Shown: piece after piece, positions 1-8,302 of the stretch
How positions within the stretch are numbered: position 1 is the first letter of the stretch
Layout of the letters: each line of letters begins with the position of its first letter
Origin: an uncultured Ruminiclostridium sp.
GTDB lineage: Bacteria; Bacillota; Clostridia; Oscillospirales; Ruminococcaceae
Reading direction: 5' to 3'
Assembly (NCBI GenBank): GCA_910588335.1
Contig: CAJUQV010000018.1
Location: forward strand, 1 to 64,000
Length of the DNA stretch: 64,000 nucleotides
Notes under the pieces: model-generated
Seen by the model: only the letters and a program-made list of their open reading frames with translations
Databases searched by the model: none
Told to the model about the DNA's origin: nothing
Position numbers and translations under genes: made by a program

Positions 1-358
1 CATAGGAGAAAACATAATATCCATGACAGGCAAAATAATTCACACAATCCATATAGGAATTATGTCCACCTCCACCAAAACCATGTGCCATTACAACGAT
101 ACCACGCTGGCTTTCTCCCGAACTATACATATATCCCGCCAGTTTCTGCCCCTTATTGGAATCAAACTCATATTTCGTGCGCTGCAATCCGTCAAAATCA
201 TCAATATAGAGCATAAGCGGCTCATAGCTCTCAAATCGGCGGTTAAAATTCTCGTTGTATACCATTACAGACAACGCCCAATCGCCTGCAATTATTAGTA
301 CAACCATAATAGATAATACAATAAAGAAAATCTTTTTTTTCTTAGACTTCGATTTCAT
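1..358 (-). CDS. Alpha/beta hydrolase, membrane-anchored (partial, N-terminal 119 residues)
   Basis: Reading the minus strand from an ATG at 358 gives an open frame that runs off the left edge. It begins with a basic stretch (MKSKSKKKK) and a hydrophobic segment at about residues 10-25, so it is an uncleaved signal anchor or a signal peptide. A beta-strand followed by VVMAHGFGGGGHNSYMD at about residues 91-107 is the oxyanion-hole loop of serine hydrolases of the alpha/beta fold (S33/BAAT-like). The catalytic Ser, Asp and His lie outside the window, so activity and substrate cannot be judged. Its ATG overlaps the stop of the upstream lyase gene by ATGA, which suggests translational coupling. 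Confidence 0.75.
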   Translation of the reverse strand, partial: MKSKSKKKKIFFIVLSIMVVLIIAGDWALSVMVYNENFNRRFESYEPLMLYIDDFDGLQRTKYEFDSNKGQKLAGYMYSSGESQRGIVVMAHGFGGGGHNSYMDCVNYFACHGYYVFSY

Positions 359-1611
359 TTTTTCATAAGTCCTTTATCAATAATTCTCTGCGCCGCATTC
401 ATCACTCCGACTCTTGCCGCAAAATATGAAGTGCCGCCCTGAAGCCAAACAGCGTAAGGCTCTCTTAACGGTGCGTCGGCAGACAGCTCTATCGAGCTTC
501 CCATTGTAAAGCAGCCCGCAGCCATTATTACCTGACAGTTATATCCCGGCATATCCCAAGGTTCGGGAGCCGCCATACTGTCAACCGGACTGGCCGCCTG
601 TATACCCTCGCAAAAAGCGATAAGCCTTTCGGGACTGCCCAGTTTTATAGAGCATATTATATCGGTACGGTAGGCACGGTAATCGGGGAGTGCGGTAAAG
701 CCCAGTTCCTCAAAAAAAGCCGCCGCAAATACCGATGTTTTTAAAGCGTTGGATACCGCTAACGGGGCGTTGTAAAGCCCCATAAAAATCTCGCGGTTTT
801 GTCCCAGAGAACAGCCTACCTCTTTTCCCGTTCCAACGGTAGTAAGGCGATAGGAACAAAGCTCCACCAGTTCCCTTTTACCTGCTATATAACCTCCCGT
901 AGAGCAGATACCGCCGCCCGGATTTTTTATAAGCGAGCCTATTATAAGATCGGCGCCTACCGATGTAGGTTCTACGCATTCAACAAATTCGCCGTAACAA
1001 TTGTCTACCATAATTATCGCCTTGCTGCCTACGGCTTTTACCGCTTCGGCGATTTCCATTATTACGGATACGGTAAGTGAGGGTCTTAAGGAATAACCCC
1101 TGGAACGCTGTATGTAAACCGCCTTAGCTCCCCTTGACTGCTCCATTATTGCCTTTATATCCGGTCTCCCGTCGGGAAGCAGGTCGATTTGTTTGTAATT
1201 AACTCCAAATTCTTTAAGGGAACCGCCTTTTTCACCGAATATTACTTCCTCTAACGTATCATAAGGCCGACCGGTCACCGCAAGAAGCAGGTCGCCGGGT
1301 CTGAGTACGCCGAAAAGAGCGGTGGAAATAGCGTGAGTACCGTTTACAAATCCGTGTCTTACAAGCGCGTCCTCTGCCCCCAACGCCTGAGCGAATACCT
1401 GATCCGCTTTATCCCTTCCGTCATCGCCGTAGCCGTATCCGGTTGTCCCTTTCAGGTGCATATCGGCCACGCCGTTGTCTATGAAAGCTTTAAGAACCTT
1501 TTCGCTGTTTCGGCGGCAGATCTCGTCAATACGGGCAAAAGCCGCCTCCGTTTTATCCTCCGCCTTGTCCGCCGCCGTCAGCAGCTCTTCGCTGAAATTA
1601 AACTCTGTCAT
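355..1611 (-). CDS. PLP-dependent methionine gamma-lyase-family protein (YnbB / 'aluminium resistance' family)
   Basis: The 418-residue protein is a fold-type I PLP enzyme of the Met_gamma_lyase family, often annotated as YnbB or aluminium resistance protein. The N-terminal motif GTTGYGYGDDGRD, the PLP-binding Asp region MVDNCYGEF (about 201-209) and the probable Schiff-base lysine in SLIKNPGGG (K229) are visible, and the length matches the family. Members are thought to act on sulfur amino acids, but the true substrate is not established. A weak Shine-Dalgarno (AGGA) precedes the ATG. The downstream hydrolase gene overlaps by four bases, so the two are probably co-transcribed. Confidence 0.85.
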   Translation of the reverse strand: MTEFNFSEELLTAADKAEDKTEAAFARIDEICRRNSEKVLKAFIDNGVADMHLKGTTGYGYGDDGRDKADQVFAQALGAEDALVRHGFVNGTHAISTALFGVLRPGDLLLAVTGRPYDTLEEVIFGEKGGSLKEFGVNYKQIDLLPDGRPDIKAIMEQSRGAKAVYIQRSRGYSLRPSLTVSVIMEIAEAVKAVGSKAIIMVDNCYGEFVECVEPTSVGADLIIGSLIKNPGGGICSTGGYIAGKRELVELCSYRLTTVGTGKEVGCSLGQNREIFMGLYNAPLAVSNALKTSVFAAAFFEELGFTALPDYRAYRTDIICSIKLGSPERLIAFCEGIQAASPVDSMAAPEPWDMPGYNCQVIMAAGCFTMGSSIELSADAPLREPYAVWLQGGTSYFAARVGVMNAAQRIIDKGLMKK

Positions 1612-1654
1612 ATACTTGTCCTGCTTATTATTTATTCAAATATGATGAATGCTG

Positions 1655-2422
1655 TTATGATATATTGTTTTTTATTTTTTCGGAAAAAACGGTTATAGCT
1701 TTACCGCCCTCGTAAAATCCCGCTTTTCGGTAAAACGGGCTAAGCTCCGGTTTACAGAGTATGGAAACTTCTTTTCCCTGTTTTTCAAAAAAAACGCCTA
1801 ACCGCCTTAACAGTTTTTTCGCTTCGCCTTTTCCCCTGGATTCGCTTTTTGTGGCTACAAGCGAAATGAAAACGGATCCGTTTATATCCGCCATCACGGT
1901 GGCGGAAGCGCCTCCGTAAACATACACGGACGATATACCGTGTCTTGTTTTATGACTTATATCTGTATACCAGTCATCATACTTTATTCCCGAAAATCCG
2001 TCCTGCAATATGGGAAAAACATCGTCGAGAGCAGGGTTTACGTTTATCTCTTCCATTTCGGGAATTTCTTCGTTTTCCGGTATAAGTTCCGAAGAGAATT
2101 TATATATTAAACTTTCTTCGGTGTTTGACCAACCGGCAGCCATCAGCCGTTTACCTGTTTCAATTCCGGTAAGAGCCGACTTAAAACCGCAGACCTTAAG
2201 AAAAAGCGAAAGCTCCTCCATTGTATCCTCGGAAATAACGCCTTTTGTTCTTATGACAAGATCGTCGTAATAACGTCCTATCAGAATACCCTTCCCGCCG
2301 TATACCGTAAAAAAATCGTAACCGCCGTATGCTTTCATATTAGACGCTATTTTTAGGGAAAAAATGTCTTTTGCTCCAGCCAACAGCCTTTCGGCTGTTT
2401 TTTGATCGACGCGGGTTATCAT
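1655..2422 (-). CDS. GNAT family N-acetyltransferase
   Basis: The 255-residue protein has a C-terminal GNAT fold. The stretch VFISLVATKSESRGKGEAKKLL (about residues 187-208) includes the acetyl-CoA pyrophosphate-binding loop, here SRGKGEAKKL, and is followed by YRKAGFYEGGK, the typical last strand. The first 120 residues are a family-specific N-terminal half with no motif I recognise. AAGGAG lies about a dozen bases upstream of the ATG. It sits 43 bp upstream of the PLP lyase in the same direction and may share its transcript. The substrate is unknown. Confidence 0.75.
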   Translation of the reverse strand: MITRVDQKTAERLLAGAKDIFSLKIASNMKAYGGYDFFTVYGGKGILIGRYYDDLVIRTKGVISEDTMEELSLFLKVCGFKSALTGIETGKRLMAAGWSNTEESLIYKFSSELIPENEEIPEMEEINVNPALDDVFPILQDGFSGIKYDDWYTDISHKTRHGISSVYVYGGASATVMADINGSVFISLVATKSESRGKGEAKKLLRRLGVFFEKQGKEVSILCKPELSPFYRKAGFYEGGKAITVFSEKIKNNIS

Positions 2423-2461
2423 ATATTACGGTCACTCCTTAAAATATGAGCCTGAACCCGC

Positions 2462-3496
2462 TTATCGGGAATTCATTGCTCCCAGCTTATTTATCATAGT
2501 CGAAGCCAATTTTGCCGTATCATACAAATCGGTTTCCTTTATAACACAGTTTGGTGAATGCAAATATCGGCAAGGTACGGAAATTGCCATTGTGCGGACG
2601 CCTCCCGCTGATTTATGGATAGCTCCGCTGTCATTGCCGCCGGCTACGACGGTTTTTGTCTGGCATTTCACGCCTATTTCCTTTGCAGTGTCAAATCCAA
2701 GCTTATAAAGCTCGCGGTCGTAAATCGTGCCTCTGTCCATAAAGGACACTACGGCGCCGTTTCCGAGAATACAAACCTTTTTTTCACCCTCTACTCCGCT
2801 TATATCGCAGGCGGTAGTTGTTTCAAGCACAATCGCTATATCCGGATTTACCGAATATGCTGCCGCAGCGGATCCTCTTGTGCCTACCTCTTCCTGAACG
2901 GTAAACACAAACGTTGTATCGTAAGCAAGCTCTCCGTTCAGCATTTGAAGCATTATAGCACAACCCGCCCTATCGTCAAGCGCTTTTCCTGACATATAAC
3001 CGTCGCCGAAATCCGACTGTTCACTTGTAAAATACGCGTAATCGCCTAAAGCGACAAACTTTTCGGCTTCATCCCTATTCTCCGCGCCGATATCTATCCT
3101 GAGGTCGGAAATTTTGGGCTGTGAATTTCCCTCGTCGCCTTTAAGTAGATGTATCGGCTTTCCCGCTACGGCACCGTAAATATCGCCGTTTACGGCAAGC
3201 TGTCTCCCGAACACCACATACGGCAACACACCGCCTACCGGAGCAAAACACAAGCTTCCGTCATCGTCGATATGGGTCACTATAAAGCCGACCTCGTCCA
3301 TATGCGCAGCCACCATAAGCTTTTTGGGTGGAGTACTTCTGCCCTTCTTTTCGACTATAAGATTACCTAAATTATCAACGGCGTATTTAACGTCGGCGGG
3401 CAGAAGCGAAATAATTTTCTCCCTTACCCTGCTTTCATCACCGCTTGCTCCGTTGATCGCTGAAAGCTCTTTCACAAGCTGTTTCAAATTTTCCAT
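2462..3496 (-). CDS. M42 family metallopeptidase (glutamyl aminopeptidase-like)
   Basis: The 344-residue dinuclear zinc aminopeptidase belongs to family M42 (FrvX/YsdC/CelM type), which trims peptides in the cytoplasm. It shows AHMDEVG with the first metal His, ALDDRAG with the bridging Asp, QEEVGTRG with catalytic and metal Glu, VLETTTACD with the next acidic ligand, and a C-terminal YLHSPN with the last metal His. Length is normal. It starts after AAGGAG with good spacing. It follows a second M42 gene (3512-4516) by 15 bp, so the pair is an operon. Substrate choice within M42 cannot be read from sequence. Confidence 0.9.
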   Translation of the reverse strand: MENLKQLVKELSAINGASGDESRVREKIISLLPADVKYAVDNLGNLIVEKKGRSTPPKKLMVAAHMDEVGFIVTHIDDDGSLCFAPVGGVLPYVVFGRQLAVNGDIYGAVAGKPIHLLKGDEGNSQPKISDLRIDIGAENRDEAEKFVALGDYAYFTSEQSDFGDGYMSGKALDDRAGCAIMLQMLNGELAYDTTFVFTVQEEVGTRGSAAAAYSVNPDIAIVLETTTACDISGVEGEKKVCILGNGAVVSFMDRGTIYDRELYKLGFDTAKEIGVKCQTKTVVAGGNDSGAIHKSAGGVRTMAISVPCRYLHSPNCVIKETDLYDTAKLASTMINKLGAMNSR

Positions 3497-3511
3497 CGTC
3501 CCGTCTCCTTT

Positions 3512-4516
3512 TTAACCCTTAATAAAAGCCGCCAACAGCTCTCCCGTATTTCTTATATCCTCCGTATCAAGCACCTCGCAAGGGGTGTGCATATATCTCT
3601 GAGGTATCGAAAGGAGCGCCGTTTTCACTCCGCTTTTTGTCACCGCTATATTGTCGGCGTCAGTTCCCGTTTTTCCGTTCATTACCTCAATCTGATAAGG
3701 AATATTCTTTTCTTGGGCAATTTTTTTGAGCTTATCGGACATTTCCCTATCCAATGTGGGAGATATACCTATCATGGGGCCTTTTCCCAGCTTGCCTGCC
3801 TGCTCCGAGGAAACTCCTTTGCTCACGGCAAAGCTTACGTCAAAAGCGATTGCATAATCGGGGGTTATATTAAATGAGGAAACCGCAGCGCCGCGACAGC
3901 CCACCTCTTCCTGAGCCACAAGCTGTACGGCTATCCTGAAGGGAAGCTCTTTTTCGTTTTTAAGCAGGTCGAGGGCGTACAATATAGAAACCACTCCCGC
4001 CATATCATCGGAAGCGGGAGTACATATCCTTGTACCGACAAGCTTTGAAAAGCGGCCTTCCTCTACTACAAGATCGCCTAAGGAAATCACTTTCTCCGCT
4101 TGTTCCTTGGTCATTCCTATATCAATAGCTATATCCTCGATATCGGGAGCCTTTTCGTTTTTATCCGCAACATGAGGAGGGAGAGTTGAAACAATTCCCT
4201 TTATCGGCTCCTTTCCGTATACCGTTACATTCTGAGCAAGGAGCGTGCGATTGTCAATACCTATTTTTCCTACCTTAAGAAAACCGTTTTCATCAATAAA
4301 GGTAACTATCATTCCCACACGGTCTATATGCGCGTCCAAAAGCAGCGTGGGCTTATTAGCTTCGCCTATAAAGCCGATAACGTTTCCGAAGCCGTCGGTC
4401 TCGACATTGTCGGAGTATTGGGAGAGCAGTTTAATCAGAGCTTCATGAGCATTTTTTTCTCCGCCGCTCACCGAGGGAAGATCGCAAAGCGTTTTAAGTG
4501 TTTCTTCAATATTCAT
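3512..4516 (-). CDS. M42 family metallopeptidase, second paralogue
   Basis: The 334-residue M42 aminopeptidase is a diverged paralogue of its downstream neighbour. Metal and catalytic positions are kept: DAHIDRVG (His; the usual DE is DR here, but that Glu is not a metal ligand), ASDDMAG (bridging Asp), AQEEVGCRG (Glu-Glu), AFDVSFAV (Asp) and YMHTPCEV (His). A distinctive TGTDADN segment lies near residue 285. It is the first gene of a two-gene M42 operon. M42 enzymes form dodecameric shells, so the two products might form one mixed particle or two with different specificity; that is inference. Confidence 0.88.
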   Translation of the reverse strand: MNIEETLKTLCDLPSVSGGEKNAHEALIKLLSQYSDNVETDGFGNVIGFIGEANKPTLLLDAHIDRVGMIVTFIDENGFLKVGKIGIDNRTLLAQNVTVYGKEPIKGIVSTLPPHVADKNEKAPDIEDIAIDIGMTKEQAEKVISLGDLVVEEGRFSKLVGTRICTPASDDMAGVVSILYALDLLKNEKELPFRIAVQLVAQEEVGCRGAAVSSFNITPDYAIAFDVSFAVSKGVSSEQAGKLGKGPMIGISPTLDREMSDKLKKIAQEKNIPYQIEVMNGKTGTDADNIAVTKSGVKTALLSIPQRYMHTPCEVLDTEDIRNTGELLAAFIKG

Positions 4517-4711
4517 ATTATTATTCCTTTGACTAATACAAATTTACGGATACTTACTTTTTTTGCTTCCCTTTCTATTCAAGAAAAAGCAATATGTATA
4601 TCCGAAACAACAACTTATAGTATACCCCTTTATCCACTTTTAGTCAATAAAAATCATGTATCGGTATTAACAAAGTTTTCATACAAAACACAATTGAAAT
4701 TGGTAAAAAAG

Positions 4712-4811
4712 ATAAAATACTTCCCTTCGGCTAACCTAATATCAATCTTTAATCAAATCTACAACTTGATTAAAGATTGATATAATATATGCCGGAATGG
4801 AAGTATTTTAT
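4712..4811 (-). terminator. 100-bp palindromic element ending the his cluster (family I hairpin core)
   Basis: The centre is a perfect 18-bp inverted repeat (arms 4739-4756 and 4766-4783, 9-base loop). Outside it, ATAAAATACTTCC (4712-4724) pairs with GGAAGTATTTTAT (4799-4811). Read on the minus strand it lies 25 bp behind the hisH stop and is followed by six T (complement of 4705-4710), so it should act as a factor-independent terminator. The core matches the second hairpin of the repeat at 49434-49539 almost base for base, which places it in repeat family I. The rest of the gap 4517-4836 is AT-rich with nothing else recognisable. Confidence 0.75.
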
Positions 4812-4836
4812 TATACGAATAAATTTTAAAATATAA

Positions 4837-5436
4837 TTAAAGCTCCGCAAAATTTCTCAATATGGCAAGTCCCGTATCTCCGCTTTTTTCCGGATGAAAC
4901 TGGGCTCCGTAAACATAACCGTTTCCCACCAGCGCGGGAACCTTGCCGCCGTAATCGGCATAGGCATATACGTCGTCAGGATCGCAATCCGCTGCATATG
5001 AGTGGACAAAATAAAAATATTGTCCTTCCTCAATACCCTTAAGCAAAGGGCAGCTTCTGTTGTACTCCAAGGAATTCCAGCCCATCTGAGGCACAGGCAA
5101 ACCGCCCTGCGGCTTCATAAGCCAGACAGTGCCCCCAATAAGACCTAAACCGTCAAACTCTCCGAACTCGTAGCTTTTTTCAAACAAAAGCTGCATACCT
5201 AAGCATATTCCCAAAAAAGGTTTTTTCGCCGCCTCGGATTTTATCGTTTCAACAAGCCCGGAACGGTTCAGCTTGTTCATTGCGTCACCGAACGCTCCCA
5301 CGCCGGGAAGTATCAAACGATCCGCTTCAATGATATCCTCCTTATCCGAGGATATTTTGTTTTCAAGGCCGAGATAATTCAAAGCGTTTTGTACGCTGAA
5401 TAAATTTCCCGCGCCGTAATCAATTATTGCTATCAT
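4837..5436 (-). CDS. hisH: Imidazole glycerol phosphate synthase, glutamine amidotransferase subunit
   Basis: The 199-residue class I glutamine amidotransferase supplies ammonia to HisF in histidine and AICAR formation. The nucleophile Cys lies in GICLGMQLLFE and the His-Glu pair in FHPEKSG; the N-terminal IDYGAGNL and LPGVGAFGDAM are HisH hallmarks. Its ATG overlaps the TGA of the NUDIX gene (ATGA), indicating coupled translation. It is the last gene before the cluster terminator. The partner hisF, and hisA and hisI/E, are not in this window. Confidence 0.97.
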   Translation of the reverse strand: MIAIIDYGAGNLFSVQNALNYLGLENKISSDKEDIIEADRLILPGVGAFGDAMNKLNRSGLVETIKSEAAKKPFLGICLGMQLLFEKSYEFGEFDGLGLIGGTVWLMKPQGGLPVPQMGWNSLEYNRSCPLLKGIEEGQYFYFVHSYAADCDPDDVYAYADYGGKVPALVGNGYVYGAQFHPEKSGDTGLAILRNFAEL

Positions 5437-5843
5437 AACAATTGTTCCTTATACATTCCGATGTGTTCCATTATATGCCCTATATTGCCTTCTCCCGCGT
5501 ACTCATTCATATCAAAGAAATTGTGTTCAAAATCACTCCAGAACAAGGGATTTTCATTTCCTGCCACACTTGACTCACAATTCAGTCTCCCAACATACAC
5601 CTCAACATAGCAGCCGTCAAGGTAATAGGTAAAGTCCATAAGATGAGTAAGCTTAATTTGCTCCCTTGTTATGCCGGTTTCTTCAAAAAGCTCACGGTAA
5701 GCGGCGGACTCGTGCTCCTCTCCTTCCTCTATCTTTCCCCCCACCATATTTATAAGTCCGAGATAAGGGTTTTTAATTCTTTTGCACATTAACATTTTAG
5801 TGCGCTCTTTGTTAAATACCGCCACTAAATTATAACCCTGCAC
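5433..5843 (-). CDS. NUDIX hydrolase inserted in the his cluster
   Basis: The 136-residue protein has a complete Nudix box (G-KIEEG-E followed seven residues later by REL-EE-GI, about residues 36-58), so it should hydrolyse a nucleoside diphosphate linked to another group. The sequence resembles MutT/8-oxo-dGTPase-like members, but substrate is not predictable. It starts with GTG at 5843, whose G is also the last base of the hisB TAG stop, behind a strong AAGGGGG; its own stop overlaps hisH. The tight coupling to hisB and hisH implies constant co-expression. Cleaning a phosphoribosyl or nucleotide by-product of the pathway is one possible role. Confidence 0.85.
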   Translation of the reverse strand: MQGYNLVAVFNKERTKMLMCKRIKNPYLGLINMVGGKIEEGEEHESAAYRELFEETGITREQIKLTHLMDFTYYLDGCYVEVYVGRLNCESSVAGNENPLFWSDFEHNFFDMNEYAGEGNIGHIMEHIGMYKEQLL

Positions 5844-6418
5844 TAAAGCACCCCCTTTGAGGACATAATCCCTCCGGCGGGTCTAATCGCCTGCTTTAAA
5901 GCATAAGCAAGTGATTTAAACAGCGATTCCGTTATATGATGATCGTTTTTTCCGTATTCCGATCTTAAATGCAAGGTTATACCCGCATTAAAGGCAAACG
6001 CTCTCATAAATTCTTCGGTAAGACAGCTATCGTAATCGCCTATCCGTTCATTCCCGAACACGGCGTTAAACACAAGAAACGGCCTTTTGCATATATCCAG
6101 AGAACAAAATCCCAAAGCTTCGTCCATGGGAACGAAAGCAGAACCGAAGCGCATAATCGGTTGTTCGCCCAAAGCAAGGCTTAATGCCTGACCCAAGCAA
6201 ATACCTGTATCCTCCACCGTATGGTGACCGTCAACATACAAATCACCCTTGCAGCTTACCTCAAGATCAAAGCCGCCGTGAACGGTCATCGCGGTAAGCA
6301 TATGGTCGAAAAAGCCTATACCCGTGTAAATATCAGATTTACCGGTGCCGTCAAGATAAAGCGTCACCTTTACATCGGTTTCTTTGGTGGTTCTGGTTAT
6401 TCGCGCCTCTCTGCTCAT
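5843..6418 (-). CDS. hisB: Imidazoleglycerol-phosphate dehydratase
   Basis: The 191-residue monofunctional HisB dehydrates imidazole glycerol phosphate to imidazole acetol phosphate. The two metal-binding motifs DGHHTVEDTG (about residues 65-74) and NDHHITESLFKS (about 158-169) are intact, as is the start REARITRTTKET. There is no phosphatase domain, consistent with the separate PHP-type histidinol phosphatase at 55236. It lies 41 bp behind the XRE regulator gene and overlaps the NUDIX start by one base. Confidence 0.97.
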   Translation of the reverse strand: MSREARITRTTKETDVKVTLYLDGTGKSDIYTGIGFFDHMLTAMTVHGGFDLEVSCKGDLYVDGHHTVEDTGICLGQALSLALGEQPIMRFGSAFVPMDEALGFCSLDICKRPFLVFNAVFGNERIGDYDSCLTEEFMRAFAFNAGITLHLRSEYGKNDHHITESLFKSLAYALKQAIRPAGGIMSSKGVL

Positions 6419-6459
6419 TTCCGTTTCTCACTTTCTGTTTAATAATTTTGGGGGCAACT

Positions 6460-7092
6460 TTACCAAATCTCTTTTCCGTCGCCTAAAATAATATTTTTTA
6501 TATTTTCGTCCGCATCCTCCAATGTAAGTCCACCGTCAATAAGAGGCTTTATAACCTCTCGGCTCTCTCTGGTATGGGGAAGAGATGAGGCTAACGCTGC
6601 CGCTTTTTCCTTTTTGCCGCATTTCAGGTATAAAAAGCAAAGAGCCGCGCGCATAGTGGCCTTTTGTTTTTCGTTTACAGACAGGTGAAGCCCTCTTTCC
6701 GTCAGCTCAGCAGCTTCTTCCGATTTTCCTTTTAGCGCTAATACCCCCGCCAGTCCAAGTATCATTCCGGGCTTATTGGGATAAATAAGCAAAGCGTCGC
6801 GATAAACCTTTTCCGCCGAATCGTAATCCCCTTTGCTCTGAAAAGCCGCTGCGGTTTTATGTATATTATAGCGAGTTTCTTCGGCGCGGATTACGTCCAT
6901 ACCTATAAGCAGGTCAACGCTGGTCTCGAATATGTTTGCCAAAGCGGGAAGGAAAGTTATATCTGGGTAACATTCCCCTCTTTCCCACTTTGAAACACTT
7001 TGCGGCGTTATGCCTAAATATTCGGCGACTTCCTCCTGAGTTAAGTTTTTCTTGATACGGTATTTCTTTAAATTTTCGGACAAATACAGCAT
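6460..7092 (-). CDS. XRE-family transcriptional regulator with TPR-like C-terminus
   Basis: The 210-residue protein has an N-terminal helix-turn-helix at about residues 8-60 (LTQEEVAEYLGITPQSVSKW is the recognition unit) and a helical C-terminal part with two or three TPR-like units (DYDSAEKVYRDALLIYPNKP at about 89-108, then SEEAAELTERGL). AAAGGAGG precedes the ATG. It lies inside the his cluster, between hisC and hisB, with its own promoter at 7179-7207. It may control hisB-hisH, the whole cluster, or something unrelated; nothing in the sequence decides. Confidence 0.85.
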   Translation of the reverse strand: MLYLSENLKKYRIKKNLTQEEVAEYLGITPQSVSKWERGECYPDITFLPALANIFETSVDLLIGMDVIRAEETRYNIHKTAAAFQSKGDYDSAEKVYRDALLIYPNKPGMILGLAGVLALKGKSEEAAELTERGLHLSVNEKQKATMRAALCFLYLKCGKKEKAAALASSLPHTRESREVIKPLIDGGLTLEDADENIKNIILGDGKEIW

Positions 7093-7178
7093 GGTGATCC
7101 TCCTTTTAAAGGCTTTACGAATCCACTTAATTCATAATCGCAGGTACCGTAATGCCTCATTTATTTTTTACAATACTT

Positions 7179-7207
7179 ATTTTAACACAAGAGGATCGTG
7201 TATACAA
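7179..7207 (-). promoter_or_regulatory. Putative sigma-A promoter for the XRE regulator and hisB-NUDIX-hisH
   Basis: On the minus strand TTGTAT (7207-7202) is followed after exactly 17 bases by TAAAAT (7184-7179), about 85 bases upstream of the XRE start codon. It gives the second half of the his cluster an internal promoter. Confidence 0.55.
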
Positions 7208-7245
7208 TAGCGCGTTGGTTGGCAAAAACTCAACCTATGTAATTT

Positions 7246-8286
7246 TTATTGAGGAAAACAGTCAAGAGCAGTTAGCAACGCTGTATTTTCAGTTTCGTTT
7301 CCTGCCGTTATTCTCAAATAATCTCCCATATACCTTACCGCGATTGAATTTGACAGCAGATATTCAAAAATTTCCTTTGCCTTTGAGGTTTTTATGAAAA
7401 CAAAATTGGTAACGGAGGGATAAATTGTTTCAAAAAAGGGGTAATTTCTGCAATTAAGATCGCCGTAAAGCTCCTTTCTGGCGGTTATACAAGCTTCAAT
7501 GCGACGTTTCATTTCCTTTGAGTCGGAAATGAAATATTCCGCCGCGTACTGGGTAAGTACATTTACATTATAAGGAGATTTGGCGGCTCTCAGCTTTTCG
7601 GTTATCATTTTTCCGCTTACGGCAAATCCCAGTCTTAATCCCGCCATACCCAACGCCTTTGAACAAGTTCGGAGCACAATAAGATTATCGTACTCGGCGG
7701 CGCATTTCATAAGGCTGTTCTCTTCGCCCCAGAAATCCATATACGCTTCGTCGGCAATAACCAAGGCATTCACGGAATTTATAAGTCTCACGACTTCATT
7801 TTTAAGAAGTCCCAAAGATGTGGGATTGCATGGATTGGAAAATATAACCGCCTTGATATTTTCGGTATTTACTTTTTCTATCACCTTGTCAATATTTACG
7901 GTAAGGTCAGCTTCCTTTTTTAGTACTCTTACGTCAAGCTCATACAGGCTCGAATAAAAGGCGTACATGGAAAAATCGGGAGACAGGCAAAGGACTCTTT
8001 CGTTCTTTTGCAAAAAACAGGCTGTGATTATACTTATAAGCTCGTCGGAACCGTTTCCCGCGGTAATAAACTCCTCATTTACGCCGTAAAGCTCTCCATA
8101 TGCTTTTATAAGCTTTTTTGCGTATGGATCGGGGTAACGGTTTAATGAAGCTCCCTTTACGGCATTCAAAAGGCTTTCCGCATCAGTATTGATAAAGCTT
8201 TCGTTTGCGTCCAGACGTATTTTATAATCGCCCTGTATCGGATCGTACGGAGTAAGGGACACAAGCTTTTCGGTTAAATTATACAA
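7246..8286 (-). CDS. hisC: Histidinol-phosphate aminotransferase
   Basis: The 346-residue fold-type I PLP aminotransferase exchanges the keto group of imidazole acetol phosphate for an amino group from glutamate. Visible signatures are IRLDANES at the N-terminus, FSNPCNPTS, ADEAYMDF, and the PLP lysine in RTCSKALGMAGLRLGF. The start codon is TTG at 8286, supported by AAAGGAG at normal spacing and by the family N-terminus; no ATG lies near. It follows hisD by 16 bp. Confidence 0.95.
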   Translation of the reverse strand: MYNLTEKLVSLTPYDPIQGDYKIRLDANESFINTDAESLLNAVKGASLNRYPDPYAKKLIKAYGELYGVNEEFITAGNGSDELISIITACFLQKNERVLCLSPDFSMYAFYSSLYELDVRVLKKEADLTVNIDKVIEKVNTENIKAVIFSNPCNPTSLGLLKNEVVRLINSVNALVIADEAYMDFWGEENSLMKCAAEYDNLIVLRTCSKALGMAGLRLGFAVSGKMITEKLRAAKSPYNVNVLTQYAAEYFISDSKEMKRRIEACITARKELYGDLNCRNYPFFETIYPSVTNFVFIKTSKAKEIFEYLLSNSIAVRYMGDYLRITAGNETENTALLTALDCFPQ

Positions 8287-8302
8287 AATTTATCTCTCCT
8301 TT

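Noticed and set aside
23..298. Plus-strand frame at the left edge
   Set aside because: It lies opposite the partial alpha/beta hydrolase, which has clear family motifs.
3512..4516. Second M42 peptidase as an inactive paralogue because HxDE reads HxDR
   Set aside because: The altered Glu is not a metal ligand and all five ligands plus the catalytic Glu are in place.
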